DNA of 64,000 nucleotides, taken from Doryteuthis pealeii (taxonomy: Eukaryota; Mollusca; Cephalopoda; Myopsida; Loliginidae). Shown here one piece after another: positions 28,640 through 38,779 of the stretch. Within the stretch, counting starts at the first letter, position 1. Every line of letters starts with the position of its first letter. The notes beneath the pieces were generated by a model. It was not told the DNA's origin. It did not search any database and saw nothing but the letters and a program-made list of their open reading frames with translations. The stretch is taken from the NCBI GenBank assembly GCA_023376005.1, contig CM042176.1, positions 3,870,696 through 3,934,695 on the forward strand. The letters run 5' to 3'. A program made the translations under genes and the position numbers.

Positions 28640-28960
28640 TTAATTTTGTTTTAGGATGGTTTGTATGGTTTTATTTATAAAGCTTCTAGTATTTGGAGTT
28701 TTTGTTTATTTTTTTCTTTGTGCAGAATTTGTGTATTTTCCGTTAGAATATTTCGGTAATTAGAGTGGGGGCATGAATGATGATGGCACTTCGAAGTGCC
28801 GAAAGTACTCGGGACCTGAACTTTGTTGCATTTATCCACGAGTTCGACCCAAACATTAAAAAGTTGGCCAGAAAACTCGAAAAGATCAAAAATAAAATTG
28901 TTAAACAGGAGATGTGACTTTTGTTTAATTCTACATGTATAAATGAAAGAATGCTGCCCA
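28640..28960 (+). mobile_element. Penelope-like 5' end, head-to-head partner
   Basis: The leader (AAGCTTCTAGTATTTGGAG, then TTTATTTTTTTCTTTGTGCAG, an acceptor-splice-site-like stretch) matches 13.20-13.27 kb. A degenerate hammerhead follows, then a frame reading FIHEFDPNIKKLARKLEKIK, NKIVKQE and, after an in-frame TGA, LLFNSTC plus a MLPKYT-like ending at the CA repeat. Confidence 0.6.
28774..28814 (+). ncRNA. Degenerate hammerhead (C3 changed to A)
   Basis: ATGATGA (28777-28783) replaces CTGATGA; the rest (stem II GGCAC/GTGCC, GAA, stem III AGTACT, C, GGG) is intact and matches the canonical copy at 28492-28531. C3 is invariant in active ribozymes, so this copy is probably dead. Confidence 0.6.
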
Positions 28961-28962
28961 AA

Positions 28963-29032
28963 TACACACACACACACACACACACACCCACACACACAGA
29001 CAGGCATATATATATATATATATATATATATG
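28963..29032. repeat. (CA)n ... (TA)n microsatellite
   Basis: CA repeat growing out of the ATACAC end of the Penelope-like frame, then TA. Confidence 0.93.
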
Positions 29033-29074
29033 AAGATAGGAGGGTTGGAGTAAATCCGACAGAATGTGGTAAGG

Positions 29075-29246
29075 ATAAAGGAAAAGTGGACAAAAAGGAA
29101 TAACTCAAAACAAACAGATGTGGAGAGATATATGTACAACGATTTAATAAATTGAATGAAGAAATACCGCTTAAAGCGGAACGAAATATATCTCTCCACA
29201 CCTATTTGTTTTGAGTTATTCCTTTTCGTCCACTCGTCCTTTATTC
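29075..29246. repeat. Inverted repeat with a degenerate hammerhead
   Basis: Arms at about 29075-29132 and 29186-29246 are reverse complements (GGAATAACTCAAAACAAAC; GTGGAGAGATATAT). Between them ATGAAGA (29156), hairpin CCGCTTAAAGCGG, GAAA, ATATAT and C follow hammerhead order with C3 changed to A. (TA)n lies on both sides. Confidence 0.6.
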
Positions 29247-29249
29247 TTA

Positions 29250-29251
<2 letters not shown>

Positions 29252-29320
<69 letters not shown>
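29252..29320. repeat. (TA)n(TG)n microsatellite
   Basis: TA then TG tract. Confidence 0.95.
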
Positions 29321-29322
<2 letters not shown>

Positions 29323-29436
29323 GTTCTGGTTCCAACGGAGAAAAATTCAATATTTTATTTTAAAAAAAAAAAAAGAAGGTCCGCAAAATGTATTTTGTTC
29401 TCAGAAAAATTTTTTTAATTCTTTTTGTTTACATAT

Positions 29437-29477
29437 GCAACACGTGTTTCAGATCTTCTGGTATCTTCTTCAGGCTT
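29437..29477 (-). ncRNA. Hammerhead ribozyme motif
   Basis: On the minus strand: CTGAAGA (29473-29467), stem II AGAT ... ATCT, GAA (29450-29448), stem III ACACGTGT (29447-29440), T at 29439. Stem I has about 2 bp (GC/GC). It is the mirror copy of the plus-strand motif at 29500. Confidence 0.68.
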
Positions 29478-29499
29478 TATTTGATAATATTATCAATCA

Positions 29500-29542
29500 A
29501 AGCCTGAAGAAGATACCAGAAGATCTGAAACACGTGTTGCAT
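29500..29542 (+). ncRNA. Hammerhead ribozyme motif
   Basis: CTGAAGA 29504-29510; stem II AGAT 29511-29514 / ATCT 29523-29526; GAA 29527-29529; stem III ACACGTGT 29530-29537; T at 29538, then GC pairing with GC upstream. Confidence 0.68.
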
Positions 29543-29604
29543 ATGTAAAACAAAAAAAATTTTTTTAAATCTTCTGAGAACAAAATACATTTGCGAACCT
29601 TCTT

Positions 29605-29629
29605 TATATATATATATATATTGTGTGTG

Positions 29630-29665
<36 letters not shown>

Positions 29666-29667
29666 GT
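29605..29667. repeat. (TA)n(TG)n microsatellite
   Basis: TA then TG tract, right boundary of the palindrome. Confidence 0.95.
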
Positions 29668-30153
29668 GATTGCTGCTTCTTAACAGAATAAAGCCATTTC
29701 TACAAGTAGTTCAGTTGTGAGCATTTGTGAGGACGCAGATGGCCCACGGATCCAGCATGTTTTTATGTACACTGTCACACATATGAAACCCTCGACATAC
29801 ATGCCCTGCCACACAGGTCAGACTTCAATGTAGAAAATGTTTCCATGGCGTCTGTCATGTGTCGCTTCAGGACGGAGGGCTCGAGTCACCTTACCTCAAA
29901 CTTATTACAGCTACCATCGGCCTGTCTTTCCATGGGGATGTGTATCCAGCCCACCCCCTTCTGTCAATTGGTCCTTATCGCTGAAACTGACTTCCGCAAG
30001 GGCATCGATGTAGGCCCCATATCGAGATGCTCCCCTGTCACGATACCAGTACGTAGTTTGGGGTTTCCCAATCCCTCAAGATCGGGAGGTGTCCAGACAT
30101 TCCAGGTGGTTATTCTTAGCCTTGTTTTGTGTTGTAGTATTTTCTTGTTTTCG
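29668..30153. other. Unassigned spacer
   Basis: No gene recognised. A 105-codon plus frame (29845-30162) lacks any motif I know; it runs into the degenerate hammerhead and so is doubtful. Confidence 0.35.
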
Positions 30154-30195
30154 ACCAGCTAATGTGGACATCCGTCGAAACGCTGATTTCTGGCC
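30154..30195 (+). ncRNA. Hammerhead-like motif, degenerate
   Basis: CCAG, CTAATGT, GGACATCCGTC, GAAA and CTGG follow hammerhead order with stem I CCAG/CTGG, but the core has G5 and A9 changes and stem III is not clearly self-complementary. Likely decayed. Confidence 0.3.
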
Positions 30196-30294
30196 AGCTT
30201 GATAGGTGAACCGGCATTTATTTAGGTCACCTTTTCTAGACACTTCCCAAATGGCTGGGTGAACAGTGTTAACCAAGGGGCTGCTTTTAAATTG

Positions 30295-30372
<78 letters not shown>
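30295..30372. repeat. (CA)n(TA)n microsatellite
   Basis: CA then TA tract. Confidence 0.95.
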
Positions 30373-30373
<1 letters not shown>

Positions 30374-30420
30374 ATACCATAATGTTGTTGCTTATTTCTT
30401 TTAATTCCATATGTATTTTT

Positions 30421-30625
30421 GGGAGATGCGTGATGTAAAGTCGTGGGAAATGGAATTGTCTACCCGAGTCCAAATCCTGGACGAGGCTGTTTGCATTTCA
30501 CATAATGCTAATACTCTTGGGACAGGTATACATCCAACTACTCTCCCTCAAGCTATGGGTAAATAATAGGACAGACTGTGCTCTTTAACCGTGACTAGGT
30601 AACAAGCCTAGGAGAAGGAAAGATC
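30421..30625 (+). mobile_element. tRNA-derived SINE, 3'-shortened
   Basis: B-box GAGTCCAAATCCTGG and the body (GTTTGCATTTCACATAATGC, CTCTCCCTCAAGCTATGGGT) match the 25.4-26.3 kb family. Part of the A-box has been deleted. Confidence 0.78.
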
Positions 30626-30640
30626 TATATATATATATAT

Positions 30641-30975
30641 TTTACTGACCCATCCACACAAGCAGGATGTGACACAGGTTCAATTTCTTAAGCGGAGTTT
30701 AACATATTTTAATTCAGTTTTTCTTTTCCTATACTGGTTATCTCGCCAATGTTAAAGAGCCCAGTCTGCCCTACTATTTACTCATAGCTGGAGGAAGAGT
30801 AGTTGAATGCATACATTTCTCTAAGGGTATTGGCGCTATGTGAAATACAAACAGTTTCGTCCTAGGATTTGAACTTGGATCGACGAGTCCATTTCCTACG
30901 ATTTTAGTCATTACTCCACGTGCCTCTAATTTTAGGTCGACGAGTCCATTTCCGACATTACACCACGCGATTCCA
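30641..30975 (-). mobile_element. tRNA-derived SINE plus a second partial head
   Basis: A full-length minus-strand copy (3' end CATCCTGCTTGTGTGG; B-box AAGTTCAAATCCTAGG) is followed at 30932-30975 by another partial head (GTCGACGAGTCCATTTCC read on plus). It lies inverted to the copy at 30421. Confidence 0.78.
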
Positions 30976-31370
30976 TATATAGGTGATAAATCCTTCAATG
31001 ATCTAGACTCCAGTCCTGTATCCTTTCCGCTGAGCTAAGTTCTCCGTAGTTTTTTTTTCTGTTATAAATAAGCAATTTATAAGTTATTGCTGGTGCCTAG
31101 TGTTACAGATACAGGCGGCTATTTGGGACCGTTTGCGCACGTGCAAAACCGATGGAGACGATTTGCTGTGCGGAGGTGGGAGTGTATGGAGGGGGGAGTA
31201 AGCCGGTACAAGAGGGGGTGATGGGGGCCACACGTCTCTGACTAAGTGGATCAAGAGTCGGAAAGACGACGGTGTGTGCCAGCGTTGACATCAAACGCAA
31301 GTGAAAATCCACTGCCTAAGCGGTTACACTCAGTAGTCAAGTAAGCGTCACGCTGTTTTGCAGAAATCAA
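30976..31370. other. Unassigned, locally GC-rich
   Basis: The minus strand near 31045-31015 reads GAACTTAGCTCAGCGGAAAG, an A-box-like tRNA relic with no clear B box. 31110-31340 is GC-richer than its neighbours; a 69-codon minus frame there has no known motif. Confidence 0.35.
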
Positions 31371-32580
31371 AGGTTTCATATTGGAGCCCTTTCGGTAACC
31401 GGGAAACGGTGCGCCGTTGCTCAATTGGTAAACATGATGCTTTCGCTAACCGGGGAAACGGTTTGCTCATTTGGTAAACATGATTATTACAGGCATATTG
31501 GAGCTCTTTCGGTAACCGGGGAAACGGTGCGCCGTTGCTCATTTGGTAAACATGATGCTTTCGCTAACCGGGGAAACGGTGCACCGTTGCTCATTTGGTA
31601 AACATGATGGTTATTACAGGCATATTGGAGCCTTTTCGGTAACCGGGAAAAACGGTGCGCCGTTGCTCATTTGGTAAACATGATGCTTTCGCTAACCGGG
31701 GAAACGGTGCACTGTTGCTCATTTGGTAAACATGATGGTTATTACAGGCATATTGGAGCCCTTTCCGTAACCGGTGCGCCGTTGCTCATTTGGTAAACAT
31801 GATGCTTTCGCTAACCGGGGAAACGGTGCACCGTTGCTCATTTGGTAAACATGATGGTTATTAAAGACATATTGGAGCCTTTTCGGTAACCGGGGAAATG
31901 GTGCGCCGTTGCTCATTTGGTAAACATGATGCTTTCGCTAACCGGGGAAACGGTGCACTGTTGCTCATTTGGTAAACATGATGGTTATTACAGGCATATT
32001 GGAGCTCTTTCGGTAACCGGGGAAACGGTGCGCCGTTGCTCATTTGGTAAACATGATGCTTTCGCTAACCGGGGAAACGGTGCACTGTTGCTCATTTGGT
32101 AAACATGATGGTTATCACAGGCATATTGGAGCCCTTTCCGTAACCGGGGAAACGGTGCGCCGTTGCTCATTTGGTAAACATGATGCTTTCGCTAACCGGG
32201 GAAACGGTGCACCGTTGCTCATTTGGTAAACATGATGGTTATTAAAGACATATTGGAGCCTTTTCGGTAACCGGGGAAATGGTGCGCCGTTGCTCATTTG
32301 GTAAACATGATGCTTTCGCTAACCGGGGAAACGGTGCACTGTTGCTCATTTGGTAAACATGATGGTTATTACAGGCATATTGGAGCTCTTTCAGTAACCG
32401 GGGAAACGGTGCGCCATTGCTCATTTGGTAAACATGATGCTTTCGCTAACCGGGGAAACGGTGCACCGTTGTTCATTTGGTAAACATGATGGTTATTACA
32501 GACATATTGGAGCCTTTTCGGTAACCGGGGAAACGGTGCGCCGTTGCTCATTTGGTAAACATGATGGTTATTACAGACAT
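31370..32580 (+). repeat. 127-bp satellite, about 9.5 copies
   Basis: CATATTGGAGC recurs every 120-127 bp (for example near 31870, 31996, 32123, 32250, 32377, 32504). Each unit has two half-units: TAACCGGGGAAACGGTGCGC, CGTTGCTCATTTGGTAAAC, ATGATGCTTTCGC; and TAACCGGGGAAACGGTGCAC with the same continuation, ending ATGATGGTTATTACAGGC. AACGGTGCACCGTT is a perfect 14-bp palindrome. Since 127 is not a multiple of 3, the repeated 60-codon frames on both strands are not a real protein. Confidence 0.95.
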
Positions 32581-32599
32581 ACCAAACACAATTCCAGGT

Positions 32600-32800
32600 G
32601 CTGCCTGCACGCAGACTGGATATTTACACCTATCCCACGTATACAGGTTAGGTACAAGGCCCTATTAATGTGAGACCATGTACAAACCGAAGTTCATAGC
32701 TGGCGGGTGCAAAAAATGCGTTGATCCTGTCGCCGAGTCTATAAATAGGAGCGGGCGTCTAGCACACACTTTATATCAGAAATTTCTCAACAACCACCAA
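32600..32800 (+). repeat. Family C 5' part, diverged
   Basis: TCCCACGTATACAGG, TACAAGGCCCTATTAATGTG and AAAAATGCGTTGATCC match 33671-33775. Confidence 0.55.
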
Positions 32801-33097
32801 CGTCACACTTCCCCTAGTTATTTACGTTATATTCTTAATGGTTATTAATTAATCATTAGTTAATTTAATATTAATTAGCATCTTATTCATTAACAATATC
32901 ACTAAAAAGGTCTAGCTGAGATATATTTTCCCTCAAAACAGCCCATGGTATTCATGTATTTAAATTCCTGCAATGTGTCTTATATATAACTAAGAAATAA
33001 AGTTTAGCATAGTATATGGTGTGAATAGTTTGCGTACCGGTTTTAACAACACCGTGTTTAATAAATAATTACTTGGTGCCATTGATTTCTATTATAG
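32801..33097. other. Diverged Helitron-like 5' sequence and spacer
   Basis: ACGTCACACTTCCCCTAGTT and ATTTACGTTATATTCTTAAT recall the Helitron 5' region (CACAATTCCCTTAGTTATTTACGTCA); the rest is unassigned AT-rich DNA. Confidence 0.35.
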
Positions 33098-33290
33098 GGT
33101 CGGGTTAGCTCATTCGGTAGGGCTACCTCAAGGGGTGCCTCATGCACTGGGCAATAAACCCAGCCCAGCCCCTTTAAATCGAAGCGGTAGGTTTGCCTGG
33201 GGGGACTGCCCCCTGTGATCAACAATTTTAGCTTGTAAGGTCCAGGTCCAAAGCTACTGGACCCCCGGTCGAAACCGGACTGCACGCAGA
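33098..33290 (+). repeat. Family C copy with tRNA-like start
   Basis: GTCGGGTTAGCTCATTCGGT is an A-box-type tRNA start. It continues into GTGCCTCATGCACTGGGC, AATAAACCCAGCC, CCCCTTTAAATCG and a GGGGGGACTGCCCCC block, the family C body. Confidence 0.6.
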
Positions 33291-33320
33291 ATGTGCTCTC
33301 GTTCATTTTCATTAGCACAA

Positions 33321-33490
33321 CTAGCAAATATATGCACCTTCTGAGTAGAAGTATTTAAATTTTAATGTAATAAAATATGTTAAATTCAAAAGATTTGAAA
33401 CAGAGGGTGGTATAATCTAAAGATAGAACAACTGAAACTTACTCTTCTATCATTATCGTCTTTCATTGTTAGATTTTCCTAATTTAACTA
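33321..33490 (-). mobile_element. Helitron 3' fragment
   Basis: CTAG (33321-33324) next to A, with a decayed 3' hairpin (TGCACCTTCTGAG), then the subterminal region seen in complete copies. It stops exactly where the plus-strand Helitron begins. Confidence 0.65.
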
Positions 33491-33672
33491 TCTTATTATA
33501 ATGGAGATTGTGGGTTTGTCTGTCTGTAACCGAAACTATATTACTATACAAGTCACAATTCCTTTAGTTATTTACATCATATTCTCCATGATTTTATTTT
33601 TATTTAAACCTCAATTATTAATAAAATTGTTTTACATCACTTACACTGTTGACCATATCTACATGATATTTT
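33491..33672 (+). mobile_element. Helitron 5' fragment
   Basis: TCTTATTATAATGGAGATTG starts after A (33490) and follows the complete copies until about 33672, where family C sequence takes over. Confidence 0.7.
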
Positions 33673-33673
33673 C

Positions 33674-33895
33674 CACGTACCCCACTTGTACGGGTCAGGC
33701 ACAAAGGCCCTATTTATGTGGGACCACCCACAAGCCGAGACTCGTGGGTGGCGGGTGAAAGATTGCGTCGATCCCGTCGGCATTCCCCCTCAAGGGGGGC
33801 GCCTCAGGCACTGGGCAATAAACCCAGCCCTGCCCCTTTAAATCGAGGGGGCAGGTGTTGCCTGGGGGGGATGGCCCCTGGGATCGACGGAGCCG
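33674..33895 (+). repeat. Family C, fullest copy
   Basis: ACGGGTCAGGCACAAAGGCC, GTGGGACCACCCACAAGCCG, GGGGGCGCCTCAGGCACTGG, CAATAAACCCAGCCCTGCCC, TTTAAATCGAGGGGGCAGG and GGATGGCCCCTGGGATCGAC. GC content is far above the surroundings. No frame is shared between copies. Confidence 0.75.
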
Positions 33896-33899
33896 TTAA

Positions 33900-35399
33900 T
33901 TAAATATCATCAATGGTCCAGAGGCGCCCCGAAAGCCAACTGTTATTGACCTCATCAACATTACTACGGACTCGCAGTAAACATGCAACAAGAGCTAGAC
34001 TATTCCTATCAAACACTGTATAACCAAACAATAAATAAGACCGGTTTTCCCACCCACCAGAACTTTCAGTGAATAGAGAAGGGAGGAAAACATCTTAAAC
34101 AGCACATCAAAGCACTTAAATATCTGGACGGCGACCAGCATATTGAATCTAAAAAAAATTATTGTAATCTCTCTTTTGCATAAGATTATCCACATTTACT
34201 ACATGCCTTTACGAGAACACGTTAAAATTGTGATTTCTACCTCACTTGTCTCAGTATAGGAGTCTTTTATTGTACTGAATTAATCGAGACCAAATGCACT
34301 CTATCCTAAATAAATTATATTCTTAAAAAGAAATCCACTCCAACCTATAAAAGCTCTATATGAATATTAATAAGCCTGTTGTATCATATCAATTATTCCA
34401 CTTATTATCTTATTCATGTTCCATTACGTTGATTTTTTGAATTTACATACTATGTTTCGTTTAATTAGGAAAAAATTTACCAATTGAAAGAAACGGGCCG
34501 TAAAATTTTGACCTACAACTGGGAGAAAAAACTTCCATAAACCGTTACCTTGCCTCTTTTAATAGCTGAAAAGTTGTTGGAATATGAAGGAACACTTATT
34601 TACCGATCGGTGAGAAAAATGGTAAGTGACCACAAACTTAAAAAGTTATCAAGATTGCCCCAAATGTTTTAGATGTTAAAAATTCAATACAATGACCGCT
34701 CACTGTTCAAATTTCTATCAGAAATTTACTACTACATTAAAACCTTCTTCTATCACACAGATTATTTTCATACTTAGCTGTCGCGGTCACATCCTTACTA
34801 AAAATACTACTGAAAATATATGACCGTAGAGATCTTTTAATGTAAAAACAAATATTTGCTAAAAACTAAAATACTCTGCCACCCCATCAGACGAGGTGCC
34901 GCATATATTTGCCGAATAAAGACTGTACTGTTTGTAAAAATAGGAAGAATAAAGAATAAAAACAGCTTACTTAATATAAAATTACTTCTTCGGTCCACAG
35001 TCCGAGAATTTCATATATGAAGACTGTTATATCACACAAAATTTTATACTTCATATTCATTAAGATAGAAACAGGCAAACAATAGAATTCTATGTACTAC
35101 AGAATACTCTAAGCAACAGATATATATTATGCAAAAATTCAAATTTTTTGACGTTATCCAATAATGCCAAATGACCTTCACGTCGGCAGCACTGAAACAG
35201 CGTGCCAATATTAGTTTTGTTAATATAGTATATTGCATATTCGAGTAGTAGTGACCAAGACCGGCCGTACCTAACTGGCGTAAAAAAGCGGTGCGGGCCC
35301 TTCGGCAAGTGAAAGCAATAATTTGGCCCTGTGAGATGTGGTGTTTAAAAAACGCTCACGTAAAAGTTATACAGTTAATGACAGGCGTCTCGTATCCTC
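33900..35399. other. Unassigned AT-rich region
   Basis: I see no gene, RNA, tandem repeat or terminal repeat in this stretch. Short frames (66-72 codons, minus) lack motifs. Confidence 0.4.
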
Positions 35400-35695
35400 A
35401 GAGGGCTGTGCCTGCACAACCCCCCCAGGCACAATCAACCCTGCCCCCTGATTTAAAGTGGCAGGCTGGGGTTATTGCCCAGCGCCTGAGGCGCCCCCTT
35501 GTGACCCCACACACAGCACGACCAGTGGGAAAGCCGAAGGGATCCGACGCAATTTTTTCTTTGCCCACATATGAGCTTTTGGACTTGTGGGTGGGCCCAC
35601 GTTGAGTTAAAACCACCACACGAAGCCGAGCGAATGTAAAAAACTGAAAGTCCGGCAGCCCCGAACAATCCTGTGCGTTAATGCACGGCAAAATT
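35400..35695 (-). repeat. Family C, minus-strand copy
   Basis: The reverse complement gives GGGGGCGCCTCAGGCGCTGG, a CAGCCTGCCACTTTAAATC block and a terminal GGGCCCACCCACAAGTCC part. Frames of 71-104 codons on both strands reflect GC content only. Confidence 0.7.
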
Positions 35696-36578
35696 AACAA
35701 AAAAAAGATACAACTGATTTAGAAAAAAGTCTGAACCGCCTAAACACTTGCAAGATTATTAAATTTGTTTATCGTATAAACCCGTATTTTTAGTTCAATA
35801 TTGAACATGGTTACACTCATTATGGAAGGATCATGGTAGATTAATTATAATATCGCGTTATGACAGGTTCCACAGGCACCATCTCAAACGATACCACGAC
35901 AAACACAAAAGGAGTATATTTGTCGATTTTACAGACAGTCAAACACAGCCAGTCATCACAATATTATAATAAGATCGTTTGTTGCTACGAACAGAATCTG
36001 TTATCGCACGCTTATCGTCTCTCTCCCTTCCTTCTCAGCTTACGGAAGGAGAAAGAAACATAACCCTCAATTCAATGTTAAAGGGAGTGAGTCTTATCCC
36101 TTGCCTTCTCCTGCTCTTCGAATCAACACATGTGTGACGGCAACACCCCAGGCCAAGGCTAAATCATAATTGACAAACCCAGTCGACGGTTATTTGCACG
36201 ACACTTTTTTGGGGGGGTAAATACGGGAGTTGTCATCTTATCCTTCCTAGAGCTTTTCGCAACCTGGTCTTCGGAACGCTGGTGAAACCTACAATTAGAA
36301 TAACAAAGGACTATGTCAGTTATTCAATCTACACCTACACAACTATATAAAAATCGAAAAAGGATGGAGCGCTAATGCTACCGTGCTCGCAAACTTAACC
36401 TATTCTATGTCTTCGTACCAGTTCCTCCGTATGCCTGCTAATTAAGAATTTGAAAAACTAGCCCGCCAACACGGCACAGATTGTGGACTCTCTTTACTGT
36501 GTCAAACGGTATAGCTTGTACCCACGCGAAATAGGATAGCCGGGCAAAGCAAGGAATAATTCTCTTGCATTTACACAT
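35696..36578. other. Unassigned region
   Basis: A 67-codon plus frame (35860-36063) has no motif. Nothing else recognised. Confidence 0.4.
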
Positions 36579-37414
36579 TCTTATATATCAAATCGGAGAT
36601 TGTGAAATGGTTTGTGCAGTCTAGTAAACGCGTGAAATACAACCAGTCATCAGCTGAACTCATATCACACACATTACCCTTAGTAATATTATAAATCACA
36701 TTCTCCTACTGATTTTATTATTATATTACTATTTAAACCTTCAATACTAATTAAATATAAAATTGTGTGTTTATACATATATATCATTACTATATTGTAC
36801 CACATCTACATTACTATTAAATAACCACTATGCAATCTGTAAAATATCACTATAACTAACAACAAATACGGTAATACAGGAGTAAGAATAGGGAGGGCTT
36901 TATTGCATATGATACCTCATATTGAAAAATCTCTGATTTTAATAATCATATGGTCATAGTATATTGATTAAATTCTAATTTTGGGCCCAGTATGAGAGAA
37001 GGTCTAATCTTAAACTAAGTATGCGAAGATTGTCATTGAAGCAAAAAATTCTCGGGGATACAATCTTGAAAAAGAAATCCCAACCAAATTAAAACAAGAA
37101 ATTACTAAATATTATTTCAAATATACTTCCTCGTACATTATTAACAAGTAAGGAGTTAGATTAGGAAAAGTCATTTACCAATTGAAACAAGCACGACTCG
37201 GGGGAAGAAAAACGGGTGATGGAAAAAGATGGGTAAGAGTGTTAGTTTCAAAGGTTGGTATCTATTTTACCAGATTATGTTACCCCCATCTTGTCCAACA
37301 TATTTTATCTGAATTCTTATTCAGTTTTCATTAGCCTGTTTCTAATTTATTGATTTATTTATTAGATAAAACTTTAAATACTTGCACCCGGAGCGATGCA
37401 TATTATCTTGCTAG
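36579..37414 (+). mobile_element. Diverged Helitron copy
   Basis: The start TCTTATATATCAAATCGGAG, the tail AATACTTGCACCCGGAGCGA and CTAG (37411-37414) followed by T match the Helitron family, with many small insertions. It marks the beginning of the indel-rich part of the window. Confidence 0.65.
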
Positions 37415-37767
37415 TGCTTATTAATTGAAAGTAACTGTATAAAACTGTACGTTGTATTAACTATTGAACTCTGTCAGTAATAGTCTTTAACTCCACCTTT
37501 TCTTGTTTAACAAAAGTTTTTCTTTAGATATGTACTCACTGGCACCTTTTTAGTGATAAAAACAATTAATGCATAGCAATTCACACTTTGTTACTTTGTT
37601 AATGTAGAAAGAAGGATTTAACAGACTATAGTTGTATGCTGCAGTACCTCAGATGATAGACATATGTAATCAATACGGCCATCGATAGACATTACATATG
37701 CTCCAAATCCGCTGAAGCCTAAGAGCCCTTACTACAGTTTGACATGTCTGGTGGCTTTAAGTGTGTT
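37415..37767. other. Unassigned spacer
   Basis: Nothing recognised. Confidence 0.4.
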
Positions 37768-38450
37768 GCCGGTTTGTTTTGTTTGTACGGCATTATCAAC
37801 CTCAGGTGTCTGTCATTTAAATACCGGCCATAAAGGTATTTGAAATAAGATCACTCTTAATGAGAGCTAAATACAGATTTTTGTAAAAACATATTTTCTA
37901 CTCTTAACCCATTAAGATGGGAGCCCTCACAGTCGGTACTACCACTCCCGGGGTCAGATTGGCCGGTAGACAAATCGGTGATGAATGGGGCTGCTCCACA
38001 TTCCCCAAACCTCCAAAACTGGAATCTTCAACCTATCAGTAGTTAACGTCTATTTCCCAAGGACCTGGTAAGACCCGCAGGGCCAACCGCCTCTCTAGCA
38101 CCCATATGATAAAAAGGGGTTGGGCTTGCCATAAGGGCAAATAGGGATGAGGAAAATCATATAGGAAGCTAGGGCTTGAGCGTGACCAGCCCGATTGATC
38201 TGAGGGAAGGCCTCTTCTGACCACCACCGTCTAGCCCAAAGATAGAGGTCAAAGTGGAAAAGTTATTGCATGTACAGAATTGCTCATCCACTAGGGCTTC
38301 TATCTCTCTAAGCCATCACTCAGGGTCCGCACCCGCTACGGCCAACAGGCTCGACCTCATTGGGGTCCTTCTAACCCCGTCTCGCAGAGCGCAGATCGGT
38401 CTAGCATTTCTAACTGCCCCAGCCGACCAGGGAGGTCTGGGCTATTAATA
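37768..38450 (-). mobile_element. Retroposon family A, indel-rich copy
   Basis: It is recognisable along its whole length (TACGGCATTATCAACCTCAG; GATAAAAAGGGGTTGGGCTT; CAGCCCGATTGATC) but has scattered single-base and short insertions relative to other copies, more than substitutions. That pattern looks like raw long-read error rather than decay. Confidence 0.75.
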
Positions 38451-38779
38451 ACATACCCTTACCGTGTGCTTAGAATGCGATGACTGTATTTACCCCTCCG
38501 CCGAAAAGTATAGTACCATATTTTATTTGGAACACGGAATTGTTTCCTCAAACGCCTGTGAAGAAAATTCGGTGAACCGGGATTTGTTGATTAGGAGTTT
38601 GTCTTACGTTCTGCATGCATGTCCTGCATAGTGTAGTCTTAATCGTATATCATAGCTTTTGAGATGAAAAGGTGGATAAGTGGCCGGAACTTTACAAAGA
38701 CAACTGTTTTATAGAGTACTGTTTCAGATTTGATTCAAAAACAGCACGCAATTATCCTTGTTGTAGTTTCCATCCTAAT
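38451..38779. other. Unassigned spacer
   Basis: Nothing recognised. Confidence 0.4.

Larger units (their letters stand above)
29374..29604. repeat. 115-bp-arm palindrome with two hammerheads
   Basis: The left half (starting GAAGGTCCGCAAAATG) pairs with the right half (ending GCGAACCTTC); the centre is near 29492 (TTTGATAATATTATCAA). Each arm carries a hammerhead, one per strand, so a transcript from either strand would contain one. Confidence 0.85.

Noticed and set aside
31370..32580. CRISPR-like array
   Set aside because: The segments between repeats are not unique spacers but a second half-unit that repeats as well; the setting is an animal genome.
31719..32673. Repeated 60-codon frames in the 127-bp satellite, which might suggest a repeat protein
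   Set aside because: The unit is not a multiple of three, so the frame is lost every unit; both strands are open.
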